Below are positions 47,942 through 56,930 of a stretch of 64,000 bases of DNA, one piece after another (the first letter of the stretch is position 1; each line of letters begins with the position of its first letter). The DNA is taken from assembly GCA_000585055.1 (NCBI GenBank), contig JEMX01000030.1:54436-118435 (forward strand), written 5' to 3'. Under the pieces are notes generated by a model. It searched no databases. It was given only the letters and a program-made list of their open reading frames with translations, and was not told the origin of the DNA. Position numbers and translations under genes: made by a program. The DNA comes from Candidatus Accumulibacter appositus. GTDB lineage: Bacteria > Pseudomonadota > Gammaproteobacteria > Burkholderiales > Rhodocyclaceae.

Positions 47942-48853
47942 GTGAAACTCTTCTATACCGACATCTTCGTCCTGCCGCTGCCCGCTGGCCATCGCTTTCC
48001 TATGGAGAAATACGCCCGTCTGCGCGAGCGCCTGTACGCTTCCGGCGTGTTTGTTGCGGGCGATTTCGAGACCCCGGCGGCGGCCACCAGCGAGCAGCTC
48101 TGTCGCGCGCACGACGCGGCTTACGTGGCGCAGGTGAGCGCTGGCGAACTGAGTGCCGCCGAGATGCGGCGCATCGGCTTTCCTTGGAGCCCCGGGATGG
48201 TCGAGCGTTCGCGGCGCTCGACCGGGGCGACGATTGCCGCTTGCCGTGCGGCGCTGCAGACTGGCTGCGCGGTCAATCTGGCGGGTGGCACGCACCACGC
48301 GCATGCGGCTCACGGTGAGGGCTTCTGCGTTTTCAACGACGCGGCGGTGGCCGCTCGCGTGTTGCAGGCGGAGGGTCTGCTGCAGCGGGTCGCGGTGATC
48401 GACCTTGACGTCCACCAGGGCAACGGCACGGCGAGTATTTGTGCCGACGACGACGCGATCTTCACTTTTTCGATGCATGGCGCGCGTAATTTTCCTTTCC
48501 GCAAGGCGAGCAGCGACCTGGACATCGAACTGCCCGACGCGACTGGCGATGTCGCCTATCTGGATAAGCTCGCTTCGGCGCTCGAACGCGTCTTCGTGCT
48601 TGCCCGCCCGGATCTGGCGATCTACCTGGCGGGCGCCGATCCCTTTCACGACGACCGGCTCGGGCGACTGGCGTTGAGCTTTGCGGGCCTTGCTGCGCGT
48701 GACGAGATGGTGCTCGCCGCCTGCCGCCAGCGCGCCGTGCCGGTGGCGATCGCCATGGCCGGCGGCTACGCGCGTGATATCGACGACACGGTCAGCATCC
48801 ACTGCCGGACGGTGCTTGCCGCGCGGCAAATCTTTGATCCTCTTATGGGCTAG
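47942..48853 (+). CDS. histone-deacetylase-like family protein
   Basis: A 303-residue arginase/deacetylase-fold hydrolase. GGTHHAHAAHGEGFCVFND holds the catalytic His pair (118-119), DLDVHQGNGT (Asp156, His158) and the later GADPF supply zinc ligands, and GGYARD is the C-terminal glycine-rich loop. Bacterial members deacetylate small molecules or polyamines; the substrate here is unknown. Start is GTG at 47942, without an obvious RBS. It is 9 bp upstream of nnr. Confidence 0.9.
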   Translation: MKLFYTDIFVLPLPAGHRFPMEKYARLRERLYASGVFVAGDFETPAAATSEQLCRAHDAAYVAQVSAGELSAAEMRRIGFPWSPGMVERSRRSTGATIAACRAALQTGCAVNLAGGTHHAHAAHGEGFCVFNDAAVAARVLQAEGLLQRVAVIDLDVHQGNGTASICADDDAIFTFSMHGARNFPFRKASSDLDIELPDATGDVAYLDKLASALERVFVLARPDLAIYLAGADPFHDDRLGRLALSFAGLAARDEMVLAACRQRAVPVAIAMAGGYARDIDDTVSIHCRTVLAARQIFDPLMG

Positions 48854-48862
48854 TATCCGACG

Positions 48863-50374
48863 ATGACCACTCCGATCCGCTCCGAACCGCTCTATCGCGC
48901 CGCCGATCTGCGGCGTATCGAGGCGGCTGCTGCCGCACAACCGCTGATGCAGCGTGCCGGCGAAGCGGCCGCTGACCTGGCCATTTCGCTCTCGCGGCTT
49001 GAAGGCGGCGCGGTGCTGATTCTCGCCGGACCGGGCAACAACGGCGGCGACGCTTTCGTCGCGGCCCGCCATCTGCGGCAGCGCGGTTTCGCGGTGAGCG
49101 TCGTTTTTGTCGGCGAGTTGAGCCGCTTGCCGAAAGACGCGGCCGCGGCGTATCAGGATTTCGACGAGGACGGCGGCAGTACGCTAGAGAGCATTCCCTC
49201 CGGCTCGCGCTGGTCGCTGATCATCGATGGCCTGTTCGGGATCGGCCTGCAGCGTGCGGTCAGCGGTCGCTTCGCCGAGCTGGTGACGGCGGCCAATGCG
49301 CTGGCGCTACGTCACCATTGCCCTTTGCTGGCGCTCGACTGTCCGAGCGGTCTCGACGCCGATACCGGCAGGCGCTGTGGTGAGACGATTCGTGCCAGCC
49401 ACACCATCACCTTCATCGCCGGCAAGCCAGGATTGTTCACCGGCGACGGCCCGGAGTATTGCGGCAGCATCACCCACGCCGCGCTCGACCTGCATGCCGA
49501 GCGCCTGACGCCGCCCAGCGCGCGCACCATCGGCAGCGATCTGTTTGCCGCCTGTCTGCGTCCTCGCGCCAAAAACACCCACAAGGGCAGCTTCGGCAAT
49601 GCCGGTGTTCTCGGCGGCGCTAGCAGCATGGTCGGCGCCGTATTTCTCGCCGGGCGCGCAGCGCTGCGTCTCGGCAGCGGTCGCGTCTATCTCGGCCTGC
49701 TCGATGCGCAGGCGCCGAGCTTCGATCCGCTGCAACCGGAGTTGATGTTGCGCCGTCCCGAGGTGCTGCTGACCACGACGCTGAGCGCGCTCGCCTGTGG
49801 TCCGGGAATGGGCGGCAGCGACGAAGCACGCGAGCTGCTGTTGCGCGCCTGTGCCCTGGACCTGCCGCTGCTGCTCGACGCTGACGCTCTGAATCTGCTG
49901 GCCAGCGACGCGCCCCTGCAGGAAGCCCTGAGCGGTCGGGCGCAACGCGGCGTCGCGACGCTGCTGACGCCGCACCCGACCGAAGCAGCGCGCATGCTCG
50001 CCGGCGACACCGCGCAGGTGCAGGCCGATCGTGCCGGCGCGGCGCTCGAACTCGCTCGCCGCTACGGCGTCGTGGTGGTCCTGAAAGGTTGCGGCACCAT
50101 CGTCGCCACACCTGACGGGCGCTGGTTCGTCAACACCACCGGCCACCCGGCGTTGGCCACGGCGGGTACCGGTGATGTCCTCAGCGGCATGATCGTCGCG
50201 CTTCTGGCGCAGGGCTGGCCAGCTCTGGAAGCCTCGCTGGCTGGCGTACACCTGCATGGTGCGGCTGCCGAGGAAAGGGTTGCCAGCGGCTACGGGCCGG
50301 TCGGGCTGACCGCCGGCGAGATCATCGATAGCGCTCGCCTGTGCCTCAACCACTGGATCGCGCATGGCCGTTAG
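48863..50374 (+). CDS. nnr: bifunctional NAD(P)HX epimerase/dehydratase
   Basis: Repairs hydrated NAD(P)H: the N-terminal YjeF_N domain (about 1-215, with GPGNNGGDAFVAARHL and DCPSGLDADTG) epimerises NAD(P)HX and the C-terminal ribokinase-like domain (about 225-500, with HKGSFGNAGVLGG, GPGMGGSDEA, TPHPTEAARML and GTGDVLSGMI) dehydrates it using ADP or ATP. The 503-residue length is normal. It overlaps the next transporter gene by 11 bp. Confidence 0.95.
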   Translation: MTTPIRSEPLYRAADLRRIEAAAAAQPLMQRAGEAAADLAISLSRLEGGAVLILAGPGNNGGDAFVAARHLRQRGFAVSVVFVGELSRLPKDAAAAYQDFDEDGGSTLESIPSGSRWSLIIDGLFGIGLQRAVSGRFAELVTAANALALRHHCPLLALDCPSGLDADTGRRCGETIRASHTITFIAGKPGLFTGDGPEYCGSITHAALDLHAERLTPPSARTIGSDLFAACLRPRAKNTHKGSFGNAGVLGGASSMVGAVFLAGRAALRLGSGRVYLGLLDAQAPSFDPLQPELMLRRPEVLLTTTLSALACGPGMGGSDEARELLLRACALDLPLLLDADALNLLASDAPLQEALSGRAQRGVATLLTPHPTEAARMLAGDTAQVQADRAGAALELARRYGVVVVLKGCGTIVATPDGRWFVNTTGHPALATAGTGDVLSGMIVALLAQGWPALEASLAGVHLHGAAAEERVASGYGPVGLTAGEIIDSARLCLNHWIAHGR

Positions 50375-51275
50375 CCAGGACCTGCAGCTTGGCCAGGCTG
50401 GCCTGGCCAAGCAGGGCGGGGCGCCGCTCCGCCTGCGCGCCGCCCTGCTGTTCCTGACCGCGCTGCTTCTCTTTGCCGCGCTCGACGCCACTGCCAAGCA
50501 TCTCAGCGCCTTTATTGCCGTACCACTGCTGGTCTGGGCGCGCTATCTGGTGCACCTGGTGATCATGCTGGCCGCTGTTGCGCCGAGCATGGGGCGCCGC
50601 CTGATCGTCACCGAGCGGCCGTGGCTGATGAGCTTGCGTGGCTTGACGCTGGTCGCCGTCACCCTGCTCGGCCAACTGGCGTTGAAGACACTGCCGCTGG
50701 CCGAAACGACGGCCCTGGTCTTCGTCGCACCCTTGCTGGTGGCGTTGCTCGCCGCACCGCTGCTTGGCGAGAGAGTGCGCTTGCGGACCTGGCTGGCGAC
50801 GATCGCCGGCTTCGTTGGCGTGCTGCTCATCGCCCGTCCCGGCGGCAGCCTGTTCGGCCCTGGCGTCGTCTACGCGCTGGGTGCGGCGCTAAGCTATGCT
50901 GCCTACCAGATCCTGACCCGCAAGCTCGCCGCCAGCGAGCATCCGATGCGCCTGCTGTTCTATACCGCCTTGCTCGGCACGCTGGCCATGCTGCCCGTGC
51001 TGCCGGCGTATTGGGATGGAATCTGGCCAACAGCGATGCAAAGCCTGCTGATCATCTCGCTCGGTCTCTACGGCGGCATTGGCCATTTCATGCTGATCCG
51101 TGCCTTCCACACCACCTCGGCCTCGCTGCTGGCGCCGCTGCTTTATACGCAGCTGGTCTGGGCGACGCTGCTCGGCTGGCTGGTTTTCGACCACCTACCG
51201 GACCTGTTGACCGTCGTCGGAATGATGGTCATTGGCGCGTCGGGACTCAGCCTGGCAATTCGCGGCCGGCGTTGA
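50364..51275 (+). CDS. EamA/DMT-family transporter
   Basis: A 303-residue ten-helix inner-membrane protein with two EamA halves: LFLTALLLFAALDATAKHLS opens the first, and PGVVYALGAALSYAAYQILTR (split by position, about 170-190) opens the second. The substrate is unknown. It overlaps nnr by 11 bp and converges with the patatin-like gene. Confidence 0.88.
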   Translation: MAVSQDLQLGQAGLAKQGGAPLRLRAALLFLTALLLFAALDATAKHLSAFIAVPLLVWARYLVHLVIMLAAVAPSMGRRLIVTERPWLMSLRGLTLVAVTLLGQLALKTLPLAETTALVFVAPLLVALLAAPLLGERVRLRTWLATIAGFVGVLLIARPGGSLFGPGVVYALGAALSYAAYQILTRKLAASEHPMRLLFYTALLGTLAMLPVLPAYWDGIWPTAMQSLLIISLGLYGGIGHFMLIRAFHTTSASLLAPLLYTQLVWATLLGWLVFDHLPDLLTVVGMMVIGASGLSLAIRGRR

Positions 51276-51290
51276 GTGCTTCTCGGCCCG

Positions 51291-52259
51291 TCAGCCCGAA
51301 AACAAGGTCGCTGCTTCTTCCTGGCCAAGCTCGAAGTAGCGCTTCTGGGCGCTGCTGTCCTTCAGCGAAATGGTCATACTTTCGAGGTCTTTCGGGCGCA
51401 GGACGTGTACCGGTTTCGCGTAATAGCGCTTGCCGTCGATGTCCACGCTTTTCTTGCCCATTGCCTTGAGCATGTCGTTGATCAGTTTGGCCTGCGCGAA
51501 GACCCGCGCGTTGGGCAGCGAGAGCTGCATGTCGCTGACCAGCAGGTGGGTGTCGATGCTGGTGAACGGGAGGCTGAAAGTGCTCGAGCTGTAGAGCTTG
51601 TCGAGTTCACGGTGATAGTCGTAATCGGTGAAGTCGACGGCGATGATTTCGTCCACCTGATCGTCCTCGAACAGCGTGCGCAGCGGCGTGTTGTCGAGGT
51701 AACCGCCTTCGATGAAGTAGTCGCCGTCGATGGTGATCGCCTTGAAGTAGGGGATGGTCGTGATGCCGGCGAGGAAGGCGTCCATGAAGACGTCCAGGCT
51801 GGCGTCGTCGACGGTTTTCAGGATTTCGTTGACCGCGAAGAAGTGCCCTTGCCGCTTGCTGAGGTTGGTCGCGCGGATGTCCCAGCGCACGCTCCCGAGA
51901 TGTTCGGCGAGCAGGGCTCGCCGCTCGGGTTCGTCGAGTAGCAGCGACTTGCGGCACTTGTCCTTGTTGACCGTAAACAGGTGCGTGCCGGTGGGCAGCA
52001 ACTGCGGGCGCAGTCCGAGAAAGTTCGAAAAGATATGGAAAATGTCGCTCGCGCTCATCCGCGTCGTGCGCGTCAGCACCGGGGGCAGTTCCTCGGTCTG
52101 CGCGTTCCAGAGCAGGTAGTCGACGACGATGTTGTTGCCCGAGCTGGTCGAGGTGATGTGCACCACCGGCACCTCGTTCCTCTTCAGCCACACCAGCACG
52201 CCCTCGGTGTAGAAACTGCGATAGCCGCCGCCCGAGGCGACGAAACCGTACTTGGTCAT
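51291..52259 (-). CDS. patatin-like phospholipase with atypical catalytic motifs
   Basis: A 322-residue patatin-fold protein. The glycine-rich oxyanion loop ASGGGYRSFYTEG (8-20) is intact. The nucleophile elbow reads STSSG (37-41, Ser39) rather than GxSxG, and the dyad motif reads EGG (184-186) in FIEGGYLDNTPL where Asp-Gly-Gly/Ala is usual. A Ser-Glu dyad might still work, or the enzyme may be altered. No signal peptide is present, so it is cytoplasmic or injected. The start at 52259 has AGGGGG. It is divergent from the HIT gene. Confidence 0.8.
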   Translation of the reverse strand: MTKYGFVASGGGYRSFYTEGVLVWLKRNEVPVVHITSTSSGNNIVVDYLLWNAQTEELPPVLTRTTRMSASDIFHIFSNFLGLRPQLLPTGTHLFTVNKDKCRKSLLLDEPERRALLAEHLGSVRWDIRATNLSKRQGHFFAVNEILKTVDDASLDVFMDAFLAGITTIPYFKAITIDGDYFIEGGYLDNTPLRTLFEDDQVDEIIAVDFTDYDYHRELDKLYSSSTFSLPFTSIDTHLLVSDMQLSLPNARVFAQAKLINDMLKAMGKKSVDIDGKRYYAKPVHVLRPKDLESMTISLKDSSAQKRYFELGQEEAATLFSG

Positions 52260-52554
52260 CTTTCTATCCCCCTGTTCTTTTGGCCTGCTGGCGGGTGCCA
52301 GCCGCGTGGTCGACTGTGCCATAGTTGCGCAGACGCGAGTGCTGCGAGTGATGGCCAGGGCCGGCGGGTGGGTAGTCCACTCGCTGGCTGACCTTGCTGG
52401 TGCGAAGTCGGGGACGGGGTCGTCGGAAAGGTTTCTTTTGTGCTACCGTCCGAAAAATGCGGCGCTGGTCGTGGTCACGGCGGGGAGAGGGAAGTCAGGC
52501 TTCGTTGATCTTGCACACGGGCGCCTTTTCTTTCGACGCACTTGGAGAACAGAC

Positions 52555-53013
52555 ATGGACGTGGATCAAGCGCAGCTGCTTGCCGATTTTCGAGCCAAGT
52601 TTCGCGTGGACGAATTGCTGATCGCGAGCACGCCGGCCTGGTCGTGGTCGCTCAGGCCGGCGCAGGCGACGCTGGGAGCCGGGGTCTTGTCCTTGAATCG
52701 CTACGCAGCCAGTTTTTCGGATGTCAGCGGCGCGGAAATGGCCGAGCTGGCGGTACTCGTCGGCCAACTGGAAAGGGCGCTCAAGTGTGTCTTCGACTAC
52801 GACGTCATCAATTACCTGATGTTGATGATGGTCGACAAGCAGGTCCACTTCCACGTCGTCCCCAGATACCAGGGAGTACGCCAGTTTGCCGGCCTTGAAT
52901 GGGTCGACAGCGCTTGGCCGGCGGCACCGGCCTTGTCCGTCAGCCAGCACGCCGAGCAGGAGGGCGTCCTGTCGGCCATCCGGGAAGCGGTCGCCTTGGC
53001 ATGCGGCAGCTAG
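52555..53013 (+). CDS. HIT-family protein
   Basis: A 152-residue histidine-triad-like nucleotide-binding protein. QVHFHVVPRY (96-105, His98 and His100) matches the HxHxH-type catalytic block with the third His replaced by Pro-Arg, a form seen in GalT/Ap4A-phosphorylase-like members. It may hydrolyse or phosphorolyse nucleotidyl bonds. The ATG has GGAG. The longer open frame upstream crosses the divergent promoter region and is not coding. Confidence 0.78.
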   Translation: MDVDQAQLLADFRAKFRVDELLIASTPAWSWSLRPAQATLGAGVLSLNRYAASFSDVSGAEMAELAVLVGQLERALKCVFDYDVINYLMLMMVDKQVHFHVVPRYQGVRQFAGLEWVDSAWPAAPALSVSQHAEQEGVLSAIREAVALACGS

Positions 53014-53131
53014 CCAGTCGGCGGATCGGTCCGCAGATGGGTGCCGGGCGAGCTCGATGGCGGCTGCGCTTGTTTGACTGCAGTCTCCGGCAGCCTGCCG
53101 CAGCGCAGGCTTTGCGGGCAGGGAGCCGCTG

Positions 53132-54166
53132 ATGCGAGCGCTCGACGTCCTGAAGCTGCCGCTGCACGCGCTGGCCTTGGCGGGCAAGACGAAGTCCTTC
53201 GTTGCCAATCCGCTGATTGGCTCGCATTGGCTCAACGAACACGGACTGCACCGGCAGCGTGTGGTCTTGGCCGACCGTACTGCCTGGGCTCGCCGCCGAC
53301 AGTTGGGGAAAGGGCTGTCCGTCGACGATCGCGATGCCTACGCACGTGACGGTTTCGTGGTCAAGCGCGACTTTCTGCCGGCCGAGCTGTTTGCGCGGCT
53401 ACAGGCCGAGGCGCCGGCGCATGTCGCCGCGGCGCGCGAGATGCGGCAGGGGCCGGCAGTCACCCGCCGGATCGCGCTCGACCAAGCCGATGCGGCGCAC
53501 TTGCCCGCTTGTGTGGCGGCGGCCAACGATCCGCGCATCGATCAACTGATGCGTTACGTCGGCGCCCATGACGCAGTAGCGCTGATGTATCTGCAGACGA
53601 TCATCGTCGATCCCACCCGCGGGGCGCAGGATCCGCAGACCGTGCTGCACCGCGATACCTTCCATGCGATCGCCAAGGCCTGGCTCTTCCTGCAGGATGT
53701 CGGCGAGGACGATGGGCCTTTTTCCTACGTGCCCGGATCGCATCGTCTGAGCGATGCGATGCGTGCCTGGGAGTACGAGCAATCGCTGCGCGCAGCGTCC
53801 TCGGAAAACGTCTATCACGCGCGTGGCTCGTTTCGCATGCCGCCTGAAGACCTCGGCCGGCTCGGTCTGGGGCCTGCAGTGAAGGTCGTCGTACCGGCCA
53901 ATACCCTGGTCGTTGCCGATACCCATGGCTTTCACGCGCGCACGCCATCGCTGCGCCCGACGGTGCGCATGGAAATCTACGGGACTTTGCGCGGCAATCC
54001 CTATGGCCTCGGCTTTGGGCTTGACCCCCTGGCCTGGCCGGGCATCCGTTCACGTCGGACGACGCTGGTCGATCAGGCCGAGGATCTCGCGGGGCGCCTC
54101 AAGCTGGGTGGCAAGGGCTGGCCGGTGGTTTCGGCACGGCGGATGGACAGCCCGGAGATTGGTTGA
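53132..54166 (+). CDS. phytanoyl-CoA dioxygenase (PhyH) family oxygenase
   Basis: A 344-residue Fe(II)/2-oxoglutarate-dependent oxygenase. Facial-triad residues are His173 and Asp175 in LHRDTFH and a distal His (265 or 268) in VADTHGFHARTP. An Arg in PTVRMEIYG would bind 2-oxoglutarate. GPFSYVPGSHRLSDAM is typical of the family. The substrate cannot be inferred. Its stop codon lies in a decamer tandem repeat. Confidence 0.85.
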   Translation: MRALDVLKLPLHALALAGKTKSFVANPLIGSHWLNEHGLHRQRVVLADRTAWARRRQLGKGLSVDDRDAYARDGFVVKRDFLPAELFARLQAEAPAHVAAAREMRQGPAVTRRIALDQADAAHLPACVAAANDPRIDQLMRYVGAHDAVALMYLQTIIVDPTRGAQDPQTVLHRDTFHAIAKAWLFLQDVGEDDGPFSYVPGSHRLSDAMRAWEYEQSLRAASSENVYHARGSFRMPPEDLGRLGLGPAVKVVVPANTLVVADTHGFHARTPSLRPTVRMEIYGTLRGNPYGLGFGLDPLAWPGIRSRRTTLVDQAEDLAGRLKLGGKGWPVVSARRMDSPEIG

Positions 54167-54190
54167 CTGCGGTTGACTGCGGTTGACCGT
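54161..54190 (+). repeat. 10-bp tandem repeat spanning a stop codon
   Basis: GGTTGACTGC occurs twice in tandem (54161-54170, 54171-54180), followed by a third diverged unit GGTTGACCGT. The TGA in the first unit ends the PhyH gene. Confidence 0.75.
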
Positions 54191-54221
54191 GCTTGGCAGC
54201 GGTTGATCGGCAAGCCGAGGT

Positions 54222-54368
54222 CTACTTCTTTTCGTTGCGCCAGTCGTGCAGTGTTTCCTTGCGCGGTATCGGCGGCGTGCTGCCGGCGCCGCGTTTACTG
54301 ATCAGCGGCAGCGCGGCGCTGATTACGAACACCACACAGATTACCAAAACGATCCAGCCTGCGCTCAT
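54222..54368 (-). CDS. small single-pass membrane protein, 48 residues
   Basis: MSAGWIVLVICVVFVISAAL is one membrane helix, followed by a basic cytoplasmic tail ending NEKK. An AGGAG site precedes the ATG. It starts 22 bp after the SPFH gene on the same strand and so is probably the last gene of the nfeD-SPFH operon, perhaps an accessory subunit. The function is unknown. Confidence 0.6.
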   Translation of the reverse strand: MSAGWIVLVICVVFVISAALPLISKRGAGSTPPIPRKETLHDWRNEKK

Positions 54369-54390
54369 GGCATCACTCCTGGAAAAAAAA

Positions 54391-55272
54391 TCAGGCTTGT
54401 CCGGTCTTGCTGACCCGCTGGAAGAGGCCGCGCAGCGTGCTTTGCAGGTCGGCGGGCAGGAGCACGACTTTGGCGTTTTCGGATTCGGCGAGCTTGCCGA
54501 CACTGGCGATGTACTTTTCGCCGAGCAGGTAGAGCATTGGCAGTTCGTTGTCGCCAAAGGCGGCGTTGACTTTCTTGATCGCCTGCGCTGAAGCCTCGGC
54601 GAGAGTAATCTGCGCCACCGCGTCGCGCTTGGCTGATTCCAGGCGCGCTTCGGCGCTGAGGATCATCGACTGCTTTTCGCCTTCGGCGCGGGTGACCATC
54701 GCCTTGCGCTCGCGTTCGGCCGAAGCCTGCAGCTCCATCGCCCGCTGCATCGACGCCGAGGGCTTGATGTCCTGGATTTCGACCGACTTGACGGTCAGCC
54801 CCCAGTCCAGCGCTTCGTCGGCGACGCCGGCTTTCAGTCTCGCCTTGATCATGTCGCGTGAGGACAGTGCTTCGTCGAGTTCCATGTCGCCGACGATCGA
54901 ACGCAGGGTGGTCATGATCATGTTGCGAATTGCTTCGGCATAATCCTCGACGCCGTAAACGGCCTTTACCGGGTCGGTGACCTTGATGAAGGAGATGGCG
55001 TTGACCACGATCACCGCGTTGTCGCGGGTGATCACCTCCTGCTCCTGGACGTCGAGAATGATGTCCTTGGTGGTCACCTTGTACGAGATGTTGTCGATGT
55101 AGGGGATGATGAAGCGCAGCCCGGGGAGCAGCGTCGTGCGGTACTTGCCAAGGCGCTGCACGATCCATTCTTCGCCCTGGGGAATGATGCGCACGCCGTT
55201 GGCGACGGTCACCACCACAAACAGTAGAACGACCAGCGAGACGATGGTCATGCCGTTGAACAGGTTGTTCAT
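54391..55272 (-). CDS. SPFH/Band 7 (stomatin-like) membrane protein
   Basis: A 293-residue QmcA/stomatin-like protein: one N-terminal membrane segment (about 8-26), a Band 7 domain (about 28-190; GEEWIVQRLGKYRTTLLPGL), and a helical Ala/Glu-rich region (about 185-240) for oligomerisation. These proteins organise membrane microdomains with NfeD partners. It overlaps the nfeD-like gene by 4 bp, a classic pairing. Confidence 0.92.
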   Translation of the reverse strand: MNNLFNGMTIVSLVVLLFVVVTVANGVRIIPQGEEWIVQRLGKYRTTLLPGLRFIIPYIDNISYKVTTKDIILDVQEQEVITRDNAVIVVNAISFIKVTDPVKAVYGVEDYAEAIRNMIMTTLRSIVGDMELDEALSSRDMIKARLKAGVADEALDWGLTVKSVEIQDIKPSASMQRAMELQASAERERKAMVTRAEGEKQSMILSAEARLESAKRDAVAQITLAEASAQAIKKVNAAFGDNELPMLYLLGEKYIASVGKLAESENAKVVLLPADLQSTLRGLFQRVSKTGQA

Positions 55273-55715
55273 CTTGCTTTCTCCACTTTCATATAGCTGC
55301 CCTCGACAGCGACGACGCGAACTCTTTCGCCGCTGCTGATTGTTGCATCGGCATACGCTTCCCAGACGTCGGCGCCGAGAATCGGTTTCTGGAAACGCAC
55401 CCGGCCGCGTCTGTCTGGCGTCAGGTCAGCGACCAGAATACCGATTTCACCGGCCACCGTCGCCGCCGAGGTGCCGACCGTGGTCATTGTTCGTGGTCGC
55501 AGGTAGCGAAACCAGATCAGAACCAGCGCTGTGGACAGGCCTGCCCAGAGCAGGAGCTGGGCAGGCAGCGCGAGGCTCGGCGCAGCCAGCAGGATCAGCC
55601 CGACCACCGCCGCCGCGATCCCAAACCAGACCACGAAGAAGGAAACAAGGGCGAGTTCGGCCATCGTCAGCAGCAGTCCGAGTACCAACCAATGCCACCA
55701 TTCCGGCGAAAACAT
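55269..55715 (-). CDS. NfeD-family membrane protein
   Basis: A 148-residue protein with three or four N-terminal hydrophobic segments and a C-terminal OB-fold (VAGEIGILVADLTPDRRGRVRF...GERVRVVAVEGSYMKVEK). NfeD proteins partner stomatin/SPFH proteins, here encoded next with a 4-bp overlap. It lacks the protease domain of long NfeD. It is divergent from the PHP gene across a dispersed-repeat copy. Confidence 0.9.
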   Translation of the reverse strand: MFSPEWWHWLVLGLLLTMAELALVSFFVVWFGIAAAVVGLILLAAPSLALPAQLLLWAGLSTALVLIWFRYLRPRTMTTVGTSAATVAGEIGILVADLTPDRRGRVRFQKPILGADVWEAYADATISSGERVRVVAVEGSYMKVEKAR

Positions 55716-55816
55716 GTCGTGTTCCTCTGTGGTTCTGTCTATCGGCCCGCGTCTGCGTTGGCGACGAGGAAGGGTTGCGCACGAGCCCGGCGCATTGCGA
55801 GCATTGATTGCTCAGC

Positions 55817-55940
55817 TGACGCTCATAACCGCCGAGACGCCGCAGGTCATGGAGGGCATGACCGTTTCCCTCTTCCCCTGACCCTTCTCCCGCAAGGGGG
55901 GACGGGAGCTTCGTGAGTCGCATTGGCGACTTTCAAATGA
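55817..55940 (+). repeat. dispersed intergenic repeat, copy C
   Basis: TGACGCTCATAACCGCCGAG begins this diverged copy, which continues with the CCCTTCTCCC region and ends GTCGC-ATTG-GCGAC-TTTCAAATGA. The termini have drifted relative to copies A and B. It points toward the PHP-domain gene. Confidence 0.75.
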
Positions 55941-56083
55941 GGGATGACTGCGGATTAGACGCCAGAAAGGGATGGCTGGCAAGTGAGGAAGCATGTTCGC
56001 ATGGCGTGGCCCGGGGAGCCATTCGGCGCCTGTGCTATCATGCGTGGTTTACGATTTTGCGCCGCTTGGGCCTATCCGCTGCC

Positions 56084-56914
56084 GTGTTCAACTGTGATCT
56101 CCACTGTCATTCCACCTGCTCCGACGGCCTCCTGGCGCCGTCCGATGTCGCGGCTCGGGCGGCGGCCAACGGCGTCGAGTTGCTGGCGCTGAGCGACCAC
56201 GACTCCCTCGACGGTCTGGCCGCGGCACGTTCGGCGGCCGAAGCGGCAGGCATGGGTTTCGTCAATGGCGTTGAGATTTCGATCGAGTGGCAGGGGCTGC
56301 AGATCCACATTCTCGGCTACGCCTTCGATAGCAGCCATCAGGCGCTCAACGCCGGTCTGGAAAGTATTCGCGCGGGGCGCGTGGACCGCGCGCAACGAAT
56401 GTCGGCCGAGCTTGAGAAAGTCGGCATTGCGGGCGCTTTCGACGGTGCCATGCGCTACGCCGCCAATCCCAGCCTGGTCAGTCGCGCGCATTTCGGCCGC
56501 TTTCTGGTCGAGAGCGGGGCGGCCAAGGATCTGCGCAGCGTCTTCGAGTCCTATCTGGTTCCCGGTCGACCGGGTTATGTGGATCACCGCTGGGCGACGC
56601 TCGCCGATTCGCTGGCCTGGGTGCAAGCCGCCGGGGGGCTGGTGGCGGTGGCTCATCCCGGGCGCTACAAGCTTTCGCGTGCGGAAATGCGCCGCTTTCT
56701 GTCCGAATTCAAGGATCTCGGCGGGCAGGCGATCGAGGTCGTATCGGGCAGCCACACGCAGGAACATGTCGATATCTTCGCGCGCTATGCCCGGGAATAC
56801 GGATTTCTGGCTTCGCGGGGCTCCGATTTCCACGGGCCAGGCGAAAGCTATTTTGATCTGGGGCAACTGGCAGCCTTGCCGGATGGGCTGAAACCCGTCT
56901 GGGAAGCGTTCTGA
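56084..56914 (+). CDS. PHP-domain phosphoesterase (RNase AM/YciV-like)
   Basis: A 276-residue PHP-domain enzyme. CDLHCHSTCSDG (first metal motif), LSDHDSLDG, GVEISIEW, VAHPGRY and RGSDFHGPG give all four PHP motifs. Relatives remove nucleotides from RNA 5' ends or hydrolyse 3',5'-bisphosphonucleotides. The open frame begins in the dispersed repeat, but the family N-terminus matches the GTG at 56084. It probably forms an operon with yciO and the M50 gene (gaps 16 and 10 bp), a common proteobacterial order. Confidence 0.9.
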   Translation: MFNCDLHCHSTCSDGLLAPSDVAARAAANGVELLALSDHDSLDGLAAARSAAEAAGMGFVNGVEISIEWQGLQIHILGYAFDSSHQALNAGLESIRAGRVDRAQRMSAELEKVGIAGAFDGAMRYAANPSLVSRAHFGRFLVESGAAKDLRSVFESYLVPGRPGYVDHRWATLADSLAWVQAAGGLVAVAHPGRYKLSRAEMRRFLSEFKDLGGQAIEVVSGSHTQEHVDIFARYAREYGFLASRGSDFHGPGESYFDLGQLAALPDGLKPVWEAF

Positions 56915-56930
56915 GCCCGGGGGGAGAGCG

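Noticed and set aside
47903..49072. Minus-strand 389-codon frame over the HDAC-like gene
   Set aside because: It is antisense to a gene with complete catalytic motifs, with Arg/His-rich translation typical of a shadow frame.
55913..56083. N-terminal extension of the PHP gene into repeat copy C
   Set aside because: The PHP family begins at CDLHCHS. The extension translates the repeat and has no homology signal.
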